64,000 nucleotides of DNA from Paenibacillus piscarius (GCF_022234545.1 NZ_JAIEUI010000009.1:62001-126000); one strand, 5' to 3'. Positions 26,255 through 36,654 are shown, counted from the first letter of the stretch. A program made the numbers and translations. The notes: a model not told the origin generated them from the sequence alone.

Positions 26255-29179
26255 ATGCCAGACATTTCCTGCTACCGCCCATTAGCTGGCGTTCGCTATC
26301 TTGATGAAATCCAAGACGAAGCCTATGCCCGGTCTTCCCTTCACGGCGATTCGCTGATTGAAGCGGAGAGCCGGGTCCCTGTAAGAACAGCTGCCGCCCG
26401 GCAGGCGGATGGATCTCCGGCTGGAGAAGCAGCTTCAGCCGGGACGCTCTCGCTTTCGGGGATATGGCGGATGAGAGACGGCACTCCCGCCGATGCGGGC
26501 GATCCGCCGCCCAATACCGGCTGGTTCGGCCGCAGGGCCACAGCCGCCGAAGGGATGGAGGAAGGCTGGTATAAGCCCGGCTGCGACCGCAGCGGCTGGC
26601 ATGAGGTCCAGGTGCCGGGAACGGTGCAGAAAGCGCTGCTTGAGCTGGATCTGATGAAGGACCCCTTCTGGAATACTAATATACTCGACGAACTGGAGGA
26701 GCACGGGCAGCCGCCGGAAACGCCGGTCTGGTTCCGCCGCACGCGCGCCGAGACAAGGGACTGGTGGTTCGCCAGATCGTTTGAGCTGCCCGTGGAGTGG
26801 CAGGGCCGCCGTCTGACGCTTTCGTTCGAGGGTATCGACTATTCCGCCACCGTGTTCGTCAACGGAGTATCCCTTGGCCATCACAAAGGGATGTTCGGCG
26901 GGCCTGAGCTGGATATTACCGGGCTGGCCCTGTTCGGCGCTCCGAACGAGGTTGTGGTCCGTGTCGATCAGGCCCCGCAGTCCTGGAACGGCCTGCTGAA
27001 GGGCAGCCCCGGCTTCGGCTGGCATTATGGACATCTGATCTCGATGGGCATCTGGAGAGAGGTGCTTGTGCGGGCCGAAGCGGAGCTGAAGGTAACCGAT
27101 CCGTACGTGGCTACACTCTCCATCAGCCCGGATGAGGCAGTGCTGGCCGTGGAGTATTCGGTGATCAGCAGTCAAGCGGAGCCGCTTCCGGTTACCGTGG
27201 AAGGCATCATTCGCAGACAAGACGGCCCGTCCGTAAACGGCAGCGTACCGGAGCCGGATGGCAAAAGCGGTGAGCACCGCTTCAAGAATGAGGTTACGGT
27301 CTCGTATGGCGTTAACCGCTTCCAGGCGGAGGTCCGCATCCCCCGTCCGTCTCTTTGGTGGCCGTCGGGTTACGGGGAACAGGCGTTGTACCGGTTGGAG
27401 CTGAGCCCGGTTGCGGTAGACGCAGGCACCATATCGGATGCTTCAACCGTCTTTGGCATCCGGACAATCGAGATGCTTCCGGCCGCCGCAAGCGAGCCCG
27501 AAGCGCACTACCGCTGGCAATTCGTCATTAACGGGGTGCCGATGTTCATCAAGGGGGCGAACTGGTGCTGGCCGGACCCGCTGCTGGAACAGAGCGGGGA
27601 GCTGTATGAACGGCTGCTGGAGCTGGCGCGCAGAGGACATGTGGGCATGCTGCGGGCCTGGGGCGGAGGGCTTGTCGAAGGCGACATGTTCTACCGGCTG
27701 TGCGATGAGAAGGGCATAATGGTCTATCAGGAATTCCCGCTCTGCTGGGGTCCCCCGGACTCGCCGCATACGGACCTCGGCGTCATCGACCGCCAGGTGA
27801 CCGGAGCGGTGAAGCGGCTGCGCAATCATCCCTCGCTCGTCATGTGGGGCGGCGGCAACGAGAACGGCCCCCACGGCGGCGCGGATGAAGGATTGTTCCT
27901 GACGGGCAGACGCTGCCGCGGCTTCGATCCGTCCCGGCCGTTCCACCGGACTGATCCGTGGGGCGGGAGTGTGCATAACTGGAATGTGTATCACGGCGGG
28001 GAACTGCTGGATGAGGCAACGCTGGCGATGCCGTCTGTATTCTACGGAGAGTTCGGCATTCCCAGTATGCCTGACAGGTCCAGTTGCCTCCGTTTCCTCC
28101 CTGAGGAGGAGCTGGCTTCGTATCCGCCTACGGAGGACAGCCGGGGCTGGAAGGCTCATTTTCACCAGTTCGGGCTAAAAGATATCATCAAAGTCATGCG
28201 CTATGGCGCTTACGGGCCGATCAGGAGCTGGAACGATTATATCCGGTACTCCCAGACGGCGCAGGGAGATTCCATCCGCTTCACAGCGGATATGCAGCGG
28301 GCGCAGACCGGCGGTGCGAGTACCGGCTTCTGGTATTACAAATTCACTGACCTGTTCCCGGGCCATTCCTGGGGGATCGTCGATTTCTACGGGTCCCCCA
28401 AGCTGTCCTATTACCGGGCCAAACAGTCCTGCCGGCCGGAGAACGCCTTGTTGACCTTCGCCAAAACGGACGGCTGGCAGGCAGGCGAGCGGTTTGAAGC
28501 TGATCTGTACGCGGTCAGCGATACGCCCGCCGGGTTAACCGGGGCATCCGTCACGGTCACCTTGTATAACAGCCGGTTAACCGAGCTGGAAGCATACCGC
28601 TATGGGGGACTTAGGCTGAAGCCGGGAAGGGCCTTGCACCTTGGCTGCCTCTCTATGCAGCTTCCGTCCGAAGATCATATCCGTCCCTTTATTGCGGATG
28701 TTACGCTCCGTGCAGAGAACGGCAGCCTGCTGTCGGATCAATGGTATTTCTTTAATGCCCAGTCCAAGCCGGAGGAGCTGCTTGCCTTTGAACGCAGCCA
28801 TCTTCACGGCGGCAACGAATACCCCGGGGAAGAGGCGCAGCGCGCGTTTGAGCTGTATGCCAATCTAAAGTCCGCGCCGCTGCTGGCTTTACCGCCCGCT
28901 GTACTGGAATGGGAAGCCGGGCGGACCGCAGACGGAGGTGCTTTTAGGATACGCAACACCGGCACTGTTCCGGCTGTCAGGGTGACAATCGGCGGTTTCC
29001 CGGAAGAATGGAGCTGCTTCCTCGAAGATAATGATTTTGGTCTGCAGCCTGGAGAGGAACGGCGGGTTCCGTATACAGCCGGACCGGATATCTCTCTGGA
29101 GGGCGTAACGCTGAGTGCATGGAACGCTGCGGCGGTCCCGCCAGTTTCAGCAGAAGGCGCAGCGCGGAATGAACAATAG
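26255..29179 (+). CDS. GH2 glycoside hydrolase, beta-mannosidase-like
   Basis: 974 residues. The GH2 sugar-binding domain includes WFARSFELPVEWQGRRLTLS and DYSATVFVNGVSLGHHKGMF. The TIM barrel contains MLRAWGGGLVEGDMFYRLCD near 466-485. The acid/base Glu is probably in MWGGGNENG near 535, and the nucleophile Glu in SVFYGEFGIPSMP near 600. The arrangement resembles beta-mannosidases more than beta-galactosidases. An unusually long N-terminal extension (~65 residues, Ala/Gly-rich) precedes the first beta domain. No signal peptide, so it is probably cytoplasmic and trims imported oligosaccharides. The downstream GH78 gene begins 13 bp after its stop, a tight coupling. Confidence 0.85.
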   Translation: MPDISCYRPLAGVRYLDEIQDEAYARSSLHGDSLIEAESRVPVRTAAARQADGSPAGEAASAGTLSLSGIWRMRDGTPADAGDPPPNTGWFGRRATAAEGMEEGWYKPGCDRSGWHEVQVPGTVQKALLELDLMKDPFWNTNILDELEEHGQPPETPVWFRRTRAETRDWWFARSFELPVEWQGRRLTLSFEGIDYSATVFVNGVSLGHHKGMFGGPELDITGLALFGAPNEVVVRVDQAPQSWNGLLKGSPGFGWHYGHLISMGIWREVLVRAEAELKVTDPYVATLSISPDEAVLAVEYSVISSQAEPLPVTVEGIIRRQDGPSVNGSVPEPDGKSGEHRFKNEVTVSYGVNRFQAEVRIPRPSLWWPSGYGEQALYRLELSPVAVDAGTISDASTVFGIRTIEMLPAAASEPEAHYRWQFVINGVPMFIKGANWCWPDPLLEQSGELYERLLELARRGHVGMLRAWGGGLVEGDMFYRLCDEKGIMVYQEFPLCWGPPDSPHTDLGVIDRQVTGAVKRLRNHPSLVMWGGGNENGPHGGADEGLFLTGRRCRGFDPSRPFHRTDPWGGSVHNWNVYHGGELLDEATLAMPSVFYGEFGIPSMPDRSSCLRFLPEEELASYPPTEDSRGWKAHFHQFGLKDIIKVMRYGAYGPIRSWNDYIRYSQTAQGDSIRFTADMQRAQTGGASTGFWYYKFTDLFPGHSWGIVDFYGSPKLSYYRAKQSCRPENALLTFAKTDGWQAGERFEADLYAVSDTPAGLTGASVTVTLYNSRLTELEAYRYGGLRLKPGRALHLGCLSMQLPSEDHIRPFIADVTLRAENGSLLSDQWYFFNAQSKPEELLAFERSHLHGGNEYPGEEAQRAFELYANLKSAPLLALPPAVLEWEAGRTADGGAFRIRNTGTVPAVRVTIGGFPEEWSCFLEDNDFGLQPGEERRVPYTAGPDISLEGVTLSAWNAAAVPPVSAEGAARNEQ

Positions 29180-29192
29180 AGGAGGAGTGAAG

Positions 29193-31910
29193 ATGGGGGA
29201 CCGCAACGACAGCACCATAACAAACGCCTGGCAAGCTAGCTGGATTACAAGGCCGGTGGAGGATCATTATGCATGGGCAGGGTACAGCGTCAGCGTACTT
29301 ATTCAACTGGAGCGGGGCCGCGCCGCCCTGCTGTTCGGCTATCAATCGGAGGAGCGCCATTATGGATGTGCGCTTGATACGGTAGCGGGGGCCATCAGCC
29401 TGTTCTCCGTAGAAGACGGGCGGGCGCAAGTACTGGGAACGGCGGAAGCGCCCGGACTGATCATGTCGGAATATGCAGCATCAGGCAGCGGCTCGGAGGT
29501 TCTGCTTGAACTGCTGCAACGGGAAGAAACGATAATTGTCCGTTTTGACGGGCAGCAGATGATGGCAGTCCCGGCCGCTCCGTTTGCAGGAACGGTGGGC
29601 TTCCGCACGGAAGCGGGGAACGGTGCCGTGTTCCGTGAGTTGCGCGTATCCGATGCCATGGGCCGTGCTCTGTATGTGAACCGCTTCTATGACCCGGAGA
29701 CGATCCATTTCACGGCAGGCGCAATCGACCGCTCGGGCAGCGGATTAAGGCTGGCGGAGAATGTAACGTCACTCTGTACCTCTCCGGTTCCCGTAGACAG
29801 TCCGCTGTTCCGCCGGGAGTTCAGGCTGTCCGCCGGAATCAGGAAGGCAGTCATCCGGGTGTACGCGCTCGGCTGGGTTGAGCTGACCGTTAACGGACAC
29901 AAACCTGACCGGCGTGTACTTGCTCCAGCTAACACGCCTTACGGCCGGCGGCTGCTGTATGATACCTATGATGTCACCGGACTTCTCCAATCCGGCGGGA
30001 ATGTCATCGGCCTATGGCTCGGCAACGGCTACAATCATAATTACTCCCGCTGGGGCTGGAAATGGAAGCGGGATAAGGCGGTCATTCTGGAGCTGGCTGC
30101 GGAGCTTGAGGACGACACCAGCGTTATTATAGGAACCGATGAGTCGTGGACCTGTACGGACAGCCCCATTCTGATGAATGACATCTACGATGGGGAGACC
30201 TTTGACGGCCGTTTGATCCCCGTGGGCTGGAATCTGGCCGGATATACCGGGGATGCTTCATGGCGTCCGGCCAGGCTTGCTGAGCCGCCGGAGGGGGAAC
30301 TGCTGTCCAATCCGCAGCCGCCGGTGCTTCCTTTTGAACCGCTCGTCCCGGTACGCGTCCTGCGCCCAAGGGAAGGCACACTGGTGTACGATTTCGGCCA
30401 AAATATAGCGGGATGGGTAAGGATAGCCGTCCAGGGTCAGTCAGGACGTCGTATAACAATGAAATATAGTGAGATTATTGACGATCAGGGCAATATCGAT
30501 TCCTGGACCAACCGGAATGCCAGAGCGATGGATGTGTATATTTTGCGGGGGACACAGGTGCCGGCTGAATCCGCAGAGCACCAGGCGGAGATGTATGAGC
30601 CGCGGTTCACCTATCATGGCTTCCGTTATGTGGAGATTACCAGTGATATAGAACCGGAGTCCATTACCGCTATTCCGATCCATGCCGATGTCGCTGAAGC
30701 TGGAACATTCACCTGCTCCGATCCGCTGCTGAACCGGATTCAGAGCAACATCCGCTGGTCGTATCTGAACAATCTGGTCAGCATCCCGACGGACTGCTGC
30801 CAGCGTGACGAGCGGACACCCTGCCTGATGGATTCCGCCGTCGTGGAGGAAGCCGGTATCCACAATTTCGATATGCAGGCGTATTACCGGAAATGGCTGG
30901 GCGATATCGCGGACAGCGAATCGAACCCGGACTGGAGCGGGGACAAGGTATCTCTGCCCTGGCATCTGTATTGGTACTACGGAGACATTGGCGTACTCGA
31001 AGACAGCTATCCGGCGATGCGGTCGTATGTGGAGCATCTGGCCGCCAAGTGGCCGGAGGGAATGGTGAAGGAGGGCTTTGGAGACTGGTGCCCGCCTAAC
31101 GAGGATGGCTGGGACGCTTATTTCCATGAAGTTGAACTGGTGAATACCGCTTTGTATTACAGGCTGGCTGTTATCGTGTCCGAAACCGCCGAAGTGCTGG
31201 GACTGGAGGAAGACCGCTCCCGTTACGCAGCGCTGGGACAATCGTTGGCCGAAGCGTTCCATGCCCGGTTTCACCAAGGGGAGGGAGTGTACGGCAGCGG
31301 GTCGCAGACCGCGCAATTGCTGACGCTGGCCTATGGTCTGGTTCCTGCTGACCACGTACACGCTGCGGCGCGCAGACTGGCTGAGGCCATTGCGGAGCAA
31401 GGTAATCGGCTGGCAACGGGTATCTACGGAACGCGTTACCTGATGGATGTTCTGGCCGATCACGGGTATATCGATCTGGCGCTCACCATCCTGCGCAGTA
31501 CGGAATATCCCGGGTTCGGCTACCAGATCGGTCAGGGCGCAACAACCCTATGGGAGCAGTGGAGTCCCAAGGGTGCCATGCATTCGCATGACCATGCTAT
31601 GTTCGGCGGGATTGGCGCGTCCTTCTATACCCGGCTGGCCGGCATCCGTCCGCTGGCTCCAGGCTACGAACGGATTCTGATTCATCCGCATATTCCGCAG
31701 GACCTGGATTCGGCGGCGGCTGAAATCCGTTCAGTCCGGGGGCTGATCCGCTCGGAATGGTCGCAGACGGCCGGAGCGCTTGTGCTGACAGTCGTTGTGC
31801 CGCCTGACACGAGGGCCGTCATTATGCTCCCGTCGTCTGTTGGGCAAGAAACAGGGGCGCGGGTGCGCCATGAAGCCGGCCCGGGCCGGCACCAGTTTAC
31901 GGTGTATTAA
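29193..31910 (+). CDS. GH78 alpha-L-rhamnosidase with N-terminal lectin-like domain
   Basis: 905 residues from the ATG at 29193 (GGAGGAG ribosome binding site). Residues ~10-165 form a LamG/concanavalin-like beta sandwich ([20 protein letters not shown] ... [12 protein letters not shown]). Then the GH78 domains: a [20 protein letters not shown] jelly-roll and [19 protein letters not shown]. The (alpha/alpha)6 barrel has the classical acid motif [20 protein letters not shown] near 530-549. The base region is [19 protein letters not shown] near 780. This is a standard alpha-L-rhamnosidase layout, unlike the more divergent paralogue at 23119. No secretion signal. It would release terminal L-rhamnose from imported fragments. 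Confidence 0.9.
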   Translation: MGDRNDSTITNAWQASWITRPVEDHYAWAGYSVSVLIQLERGRAALLFGYQSEERHYGCALDTVAGAISLFSVEDGRAQVLGTAEAPGLIMSEYAASGSGSEVLLELLQREETIIVRFDGQQMMAVPAAPFAGTVGFRTEAGNGAVFRELRVSDAMGRALYVNRFYDPETIHFTAGAIDRSGSGLRLAENVTSLCTSPVPVDSPLFRREFRLSAGIRKAVIRVYALGWVELTVNGHKPDRRVLAPANTPYGRRLLYDTYDVTGLLQSGGNVIGLWLGNGYNHNYSRWGWKWKRDKAVILELAAELEDDTSVIIGTDESWTCTDSPILMNDIYDGETFDGRLIPVGWNLAGYTGDASWRPARLAEPPEGELLSNPQPPVLPFEPLVPVRVLRPREGTLVYDFGQNIAGWVRIAVQGQSGRRITMKYSEIIDDQGNIDSWTNRNARAMDVYILRGTQVPAESAEHQAEMYEPRFTYHGFRYVEITSDIEPESITAIPIHADVAEAGTFTCSDPLLNRIQSNIRWSYLNNLVSIPTDCCQRDERTPCLMDSAVVEEAGIHNFDMQAYYRKWLGDIADSESNPDWSGDKVSLPWHLYWYYGDIGVLEDSYPAMRSYVEHLAAKWPEGMVKEGFGDWCPPNEDGWDAYFHEVELVNTALYYRLAVIVSETAEVLGLEEDRSRYAALGQSLAEAFHARFHQGEGVYGSGSQTAQLLTLAYGLVPADHVHAAARRLAEAIAEQGNRLATGIYGTRYLMDVLADHGYIDLALTILRSTEYPGFGYQIGQGATTLWEQWSPKGAMHSHDHAMFGGIGASFYTRLAGIRPLAPGYERILIHPHIPQDLDSAAAEIRSVRGLIRSEWSQTAGALVLTVVVPPDTRAVIMLPSSVGQETGARVRHEAGPGRHQFTVY

Positions 31911-31923
31911 AAAGGAGGAGCTT

Positions 31924-33720
31924 ATGGCGGATTTGGATTTTACACATCGTTATGCAGGCGGTTTTCCTAAGATTGGCATCCGTCCGGTCATTGACCGCCG
32001 CAAGCAGGTGAAGGCGGCATTGAAGGAGATGACGATGGCGCTTGCGCACGAAGCCGCAGCGGTCATCTCGTCATCCGTCCGCAACCCTGACGGTTCGCCC
32101 GCAGAGGTCATCGTGTTCGATACCTGTATTTCCGGGCTGCCTGAGGCGGCCCGCTGCTCGGAGCAGTTCCGCAGGGAAGGGGTCGGCGTAATGGTAACCG
32201 TAGCCAGCGGCTGGTGTTATCCGCTGGAGACGATGGAGACGGACCCGGCCTTGCCTCACGCTGTCTGGGGCTTTAACGGTACGGAGCGGCCGGGAGCCGT
32301 ATATCTGGCTGCCCTTCATGCCGCCCATAACCAGAAAGGGCTGCCCGTATTTAAAATCTACGGCCGTCACATTCAGGACAGCAGAGAGCGGTCGCTGCCG
32401 GAGGATGTGCAGGATAAGCTGGCCCGGTTTGCCCGTGCAGGCCTTGCGGCTGCGCTGCTGCGGGGCAAATCGTATCTGTCGATTGGTTCGGTCTCCATGG
32501 GGATCGCGGGCTGTGTCGTGAATGAAGACTTCTACCGGCGTTATCTCGGCATGACCAACGCTTATGTCGATATGACGGAGGTGACGCGCAGGCTGGACGG
32601 GGGGATTTACGATCCGGAGGAGTTCAAGACGGCCATGGACTGGGTGTCCCGCTTCTGCCGGGAAGGGCCTGACCCGAACACGGAGGAGGAGCGTATTCCT
32701 GCAGACCGCAAGCGGGCGAATTGGGCAACCTCTGTTCAAATGGCGATGATTGTCCGCGACCTCATGATCGGTAACCCGCGGCTGGCCCGGCTTGGCTTCG
32801 AGGAAGAGGCTTACGGCTACAACGCGATCGCCTCCGGCTTCCAGGGGCAGCGGGAATGGACCGACCATAACCCGAGCGCCGACGTACTGGAGGCGGTGCT
32901 GTGCAGCTCATTCGACTGGAACGGCATCCGCGAGCCTTACACAGTCGCGACGGAGAATGACAATCTGAATGCAGTTACGATGCTGTTCAATCATTATTTG
33001 TCTCATACGGCGCAAATCTTCGCTGATGTGCGGGCGTACTGGAGCCCGGAGGCCGTCCGGCGCGTCACGGGCTGGACACCGGAAGGACCTGCCGCCGGCG
33101 GCTTTATCCATTTGATTAATTCCGGACCTGCCGCGCTGGACGGCACCGGGGAACAGCGCAGAGAGGGGCGGCCGGTCATGAAGCCGCACTGGGAGATTAG
33201 CGGCGAAGAGGCCGAAGCCTGTCTCGCTGCAACAAGCTGGCGGCCAACCTATATGGATCAGTTCGCGGGCGGCGGCTACTCGACGGACTATACGACCAGA
33301 GGAGGTATGCCGGTGACGATGTCGCGCATCAATCTGGTGGATGGGCTGGGGCCTGTGCTGCAACTTGCGGAGGGATATACGCTCGAACTGCCGGAGGCTG
33401 TACACGACACACTCGACTTGCGGACCACGCCAACCTGGCCGACTACCTGGTTTGTGCCGAACACGGTGCCGGGCGATCCGGTATTTGAGGATGTGTATGC
33501 CGTAATGGAGGCGTGGGGCTCCAATCACTGCGCGGTCAGCTACGGCCACATCGGTGCCGATCTCATCACACTGGCGAGTATTCTGCGGATTCCGGTCAAC
33601 ATGCACAATGTGGGAAGGAGCCGCCTGTTCCGTCCCAGCGCCTGGAGCGCATTCGGCACCAAGGACCCGGAAGGCGCCGATTTCCGCGCCTGCGCTGCCT
33701 ACGGGCCGTTATATTCATAG
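31924..33720 (+). CDS. fucI: L-fucose isomerase (also D-arabinose isomerase activity in the family)
   Basis: 598 residues, close to the usual ~590, from the ATG at 31924 (AAGGAGGAG). Alignable end to end by eye with Escherichia coli Fuc[70 protein letters not shown]. The Mn-binding/catalytic pair is Glu344 in ATENDNLN and Asp368 in [12 protein letters not shown], with the same 24-residue spacing as Glu337/Asp361 of E. coli. A third ligand His is in [14 protein letters not shown]. It interconverts L-fucose and L-fuculose; enzymes of this family also turn D-arabinose into D-ribulose. Last gene of the glycan block; no fuculokinase or aldolase gene is in the window. Confidence 0.95.
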   Translation: MADLDFTHRYAGGFPKIGIRPVIDRRKQVKAALKEMTMALAHEAAAVISSSVRNPDGSPAEVIVFDTCISGLPEAARCSEQFRREGVGVMVTVASGWCYPLETMETDPALPHAVWGFNGTERPGAVYLAALHAAHNQKGLPVFKIYGRHIQDSRERSLPEDVQDKLARFARAGLAAALLRGKSYLSIGSVSMGIAGCVVNEDFYRRYLGMTNAYVDMTEVTRRLDGGIYDPEEFKTAMDWVSRFCREGPDPNTEEERIPADRKRANWATSVQMAMIVRDLMIGNPRLARLGFEEEAYGYNAIASGFQGQREWTDHNPSADVLEAVLCSSFDWNGIREPYTVATENDNLNAVTMLFNHYLSHTAQIFADVRAYWSPEAVRRVTGWTPEGPAAGGFIHLINSGPAALDGTGEQRREGRPVMKPHWEISGEEAEACLAATSWRPTYMDQFAGGGYSTDYTTRGGMPVTMSRINLVDGLGPVLQLAEGYTLELPEAVHDTLDLRTTPTWPTTWFVPNTVPGDPVFEDVYAVMEAWGSNHCAVSYGHIGADLITLASILRIPVNMHNVGRSRLFRPSAWSAFGTKDPEGADFRACAAYGPLYS

Positions 33721-33737
33721 TCTTTTGCTTTACGCAT

Positions 33738-33775
33738 AAGCCTGGCTCCGGATATGTCCGGGGCCGGGCTTTTTT
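33738..33775 (+). terminator. Terminator after fucI
   Basis: Arms AAGCCTGGCTCCGG and CCGGGGCCGGGCTT (with two G-U pairs) around ATATGT, followed by six T. Confidence 0.82.
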
Positions 33776-33777
33776 CA

Positions 33778-33806
33778 TAGAAATACTGCAAAGTGTGCAA
33801 CAATGC
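33778..33806 (+). repeat. Isolated copy of the TGCA-type inverted repeat
   Basis: GAAATACTGCAAAGTGTGCA followed by ACAATGCTGC matches the four copies at 9305-9486. Like them it lies just after a gene block, here directly behind the fucI terminator. Confidence 0.65.
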
Positions 33807-33980
33807 TGCTCCTTGCAAGCGGCCGGTGAGAGAGGCACCAGCATCCTTCACTCGTTAGGGTGATTTTGTACTGCATAAGACTATCCATCCAGTAACCCTC
33901 CTAAATTATGTTATAATATTCCGGAAATATGTTCTGTGCGGTTGGTTGGCATAATTACATAACAGAAAGGGGCAATCCCC

Positions 33981-35125
33981 ATGTCCAAGACCTTCGAAGT
34001 AACACTCCAAAAAGTAGTCGATCACTCATACTCTATCGAAATCGGGGAGCATCTGTTTGCCTCATTGGTCCGTGATTTGCAGCAGGGGCTGATAGAGGGA
34101 GCCAGCAAATATGCGATCATTACAGACTCTACGGTGGAGCCGTTGTATGGCCGTCCTCTACTGGAGCTGCTGCGGCGTGAGGGGTTCCAGGCGGACTTAT
34201 TCTCTTTTCCGGCGGGGGAGAGCTCGAAGACCCGGGAGACCAAGGCGCTGCTGGAGGATCAATTGCTAAGCCATGCTTACGGCAGGGATTGCTGCATCAT
34301 TGCAGTGGGCGGCGGAGCGGTGACGGACCTGGCGGGTTTTGTGGCTGGGACCTTTGGCCGGGGCGTGCCTTCACTGAATTATGCTACTACCCTGCTGGCA
34401 GCAGCGGACGCCTCCGTAGGCGGCAAAACCGGCGTGAACACTCCTGTCGCTACCAACCTGATCGGCGTCTTCCACCAGCCCCGTAAAGTATACATAGACC
34501 TGGCTGCCTGGCGCACACTTCCGGCCCGTGAATTCAGAAGCGGTCTGGCTGAGACCATCAAACACGCCTGTATGAGTGATGAGCAGTTCTTCAGCTATCT
34601 GGAAGCGAACATGGACAGAATCATTACGGCAGAAGGGGAGCTAATCCTGGATGCGGGGTGTGCGAGCATATCGCGCTGACGAATTGCCGGATCAAGTATG
34701 AAGTGGTTGAGCAGGATGAGCATGAGCGCAATCTGCGGCAGATTCTGAACCTGGGGCATACCGCCGGCCGGGCGCTTGAAGCGCTCAGCGGTTACCGGCT
34801 GCTGCACGGCGAAGCCATTGCTGTGGGCCTTGTCATCCAGGCGAGGCTGGGTGTGAAGTTTGGTTATATGACGGAAGAGCAAGCTGACCGCGTAGTGACT
34901 TTACTGAAGAAGGCAGGTCTGCCAACAGAGACTCCTGAGAACATTACCAACCGGGCGCTAATAGACAAGATGTACACGGACAAAAAAGTGCGCAGCGGCC
35001 GCATCCGCTTCGTCTTCCAGGACGGTATCGGGGCGATGAAGCGTTTTGCTGACGGCTCGTATTCCGTTGCGGTAGAGGAGTCAGAGGTGATGGAGCTGCT
35101 GGAAGAGTTACGCGCAATCCATTAA
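33981..35125 (+). pseudogene. aroB: 3-dehydroquinate synthase gene split by a frameshift
   Basis: Two overlapping reading frames together give one AroB of normal length (~380 residues). Frame 1 (33981-34679) carries the NAD-binding GGGAVTDLAGFVAGTFGRGV, the TTLLAAADASVGGKTGVN motif and the SGLAETIKHA metal-ligand helix. It then runs into a TGA after LDAGCASISR. Frame 2 (from about 34658 to 35125) continues with CEHIALTNCRIKYEVVEQDE, the zinc-ligand NLGHTAGRALEAL and LLHGEAIAVGL. The switch falls at the GGGG run at 34655-34658: removing two bases, or adding one, restores the frame. As read, the first product lacks two metal-binding His residues and would be inactive. A sequencing error is possible. 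No other shikimate genes are adjacent. Confidence 0.85.
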
Positions 35126-35143
35126 TTATTGGCGATTTCGTTA

Positions 35144-35947
35144 CTATAAATAAGCACCAAAATAATACTCTACCTTCTCTTTCGCATAACGGTCTATGCC
35201 AAGCCATGAAGCTACGGATACGAAGTCTGTCCCTCTGCCGCGTTCAGGTCCAAGCCGTTCCTGAGAAGCTAATATACCTGCAAAACCCCATATCTCCATC
35301 ATAGCATCCCGTTCATACTGGTTGGAGGATAATACATTCTTCCAGCGCTTCTCTAATTTACGTGCAGAATCCGTCTCAGCGCAGGCATCCACCTCTGCGA
35401 GTAAATGTTTGAGAAGCTGAATATCCTCAGCGGTCACCTCTGCCGGCTCCTCTTTCGCTAGCAGTTCGAGATCCATCCAGCAATAGAGGAGCCAATTTAA
35501 GCGGACACCGCCCCATTTTACCCGTTCAAAATTCAAAATATTAATATCCTCATGATTCCATTCTTCATGAGTCATTAATTGATGCCCGTTACAATAGAAG
35601 CAATGGCTGTAGCTGGCACGCTCCAGAAGCTTGTCACTATATTTATGCAGGGGAAGATTGCTGGTTAATGCATAGCTGGATAACCCGCTTCTCAGATGTA
35701 CTTCTCTTGTGGATAAGCTATGTAAAAAGGCAGCAGCTACCTTGTCCTTCGTAACCTCGTGCTCCAGCAAATAACGGATTCTCGATACACACTCATCATG
35801 CGTCATCGTCACGGGATCGAACATGACCCCTTTGCTTTTGGCATATTCAAACTCTTCTCCGGCAAAAGGCAGTCTTGCCCCGGCAGGCTTCCAGCCCTGC
35901 GCTGACCAAAACGTTTTGTTTAATATTTTTTTCGCTTTAGCGTCCAT
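35144..35947 (-). CDS. Unknown AT-rich protein with a CxxC segment
   Basis: 267 residues from the ATG at 35947, six bases after a GGGAGG ribosome binding site (an adjacent ATG at 35950 is also possible). Not recognised. Soluble and mixed alpha-helical, with SHCFYCNGHQLM near 120 that could bind metal, a Trp-rich patch (VRLNWLLYCWMDLELL) near 155, and a Lys/Glu-rich C-terminal half. No signal or membrane helix. Its base composition is clearly more AT-rich than the neighbours (A/T-rich runs around 35520-35580), and it is transcribed against aroB, with its end only 18 bp beyond the aroB stop. A second copy of the aroB 3' end lies beyond its start (36037), which suggests acquisition by insertion. 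Confidence 0.65.
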   Translation of the reverse strand: MDAKAKKILNKTFWSAQGWKPAGARLPFAGEEFEYAKSKGVMFDPVTMTHDECVSRIRYLLEHEVTKDKVAAAFLHSLSTREVHLRSGLSSYALTSNLPLHKYSDKLLERASYSHCFYCNGHQLMTHEEWNHEDINILNFERVKWGGVRLNWLLYCWMDLELLAKEEPAEVTAEDIQLLKHLLAEVDACAETDSARKLEKRWKNVLSSNQYERDAMMEIWGFAGILASQERLGPERGRGTDFVSVASWLGIDRYAKEKVEYYFGAYL

Positions 35948-36261
35948 CATGTCCCTCCCATTCATTTCATTACGTTATATAGTATCATCGTGAGCATTAA
36001 GCTTTCAATCTCTGAAACATGCTTCAAAGGAGCTGCATGGAGTTGCTGGAAGAGCTTCGCGACAAATGACGCTTTGATTGTCAGATAATCTATCATATGT
36101 ATTAGTTATCTTCTATTAATGTCATATTATCTTCCGTATTTTTATTGACAAGTCTCTATTTTTATCTATAATGATGTATAAGCGGTGGGCGAAAAGGCGG
36201 TATAGTCGCTTAAAAGTCACATTTTATAACATAATCTATTGCAGCAAGGGTGTGATCGCGA
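35948..36261. other. AT-rich intergenic region with an aroB 3'-end remnant and a promoter
   Basis: No gene of normal size. At 36037-36069 a ten-codon stretch MELLEELRDK plus stop repeats the last codons of aroB (MELLEELRAIH). 22 of the first 25 bases agree and the three differences are synonymous. It is preceded by AAAGGAG, so it could be read as a mini-ORF, but a gene remnant is the simpler view. The rest is AT-rich and leads into the promoter at 36145-36172. Confidence 0.6.
36145..36172 (+). promoter_or_regulatory. Consensus sigma-A promoter
   Basis: TTGACA at 36145-36150 and TATAAT at 36167-36172 are separated by 16 bp. Both hexamers are perfect. It lies about 90 bp upstream of the start at 36262, leaving a moderate 5' leader. 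Confidence 0.8.
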
Positions 36262-36636
36262 ATGATCGCTTCCGCCGGACAATGGAAACAGGATATTCTA
36301 AGGATTTACAACGAAATCAACAAGAAGCTGTTCAACGCCGGCGTTAAGCAGCAGAAGGTCGATTTTGTGGGCAACAAGATTATTATTTTATCCATTAATA
36401 GCCGGGTGCCCGTACTTAAGGTGCTGGATACCCATGATCCCGCGGCAGGCCGCCAGATCAATCTGGTGCTGCATGAAGTATTCAAGGTCGAGATCAAGCA
36501 GGCATTTCTGGATGAATTTCAAGTCAATATTAAGGCTGTTCTTAAAGATTATGATGTGGAGACCGAGTATTCCGGTACGATCATAATTTTGGAGAAGGAC
36601 CTTGAGCATTATCTGAACGCTACGTTGGAACTCTGA
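36262..36636 (+). CDS. DUF2294-like small protein
   Basis: 124 residues, alternating helices and strands: an amphipathic start (WKQDILRIYNEINKKLFNAG), a strand KIIILSINSRVPVLKVLD, a helix LVLHEVFKVEIKQAFLDEFQ, and a final strand SGTIIILEKDLEHYL. The pattern resembles the DUF2294 family (YbcI-like), whose role is unknown, but I cannot confirm it without a profile search. It has a perfect sigma-A promoter and its own terminator (36655-36711), so it is a single-gene unit. Confidence 0.6.
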   Translation: MIASAGQWKQDILRIYNEINKKLFNAGVKQQKVDFVGNKIIILSINSRVPVLKVLDTHDPAAGRQINLVLHEVFKVEIKQAFLDEFQVNIKAVLKDYDVETEYSGTIIILEKDLEHYLNATLEL

Positions 36637-36654
36637 TCTTCGGAGAGCCGGCCT

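Noticed and set aside
34658..35125. Second aroB frame as an independent gene
   Set aside because: It begins mid-domain, has no ribosome binding site, and continues the first frame exactly after a one- or two-base correction.
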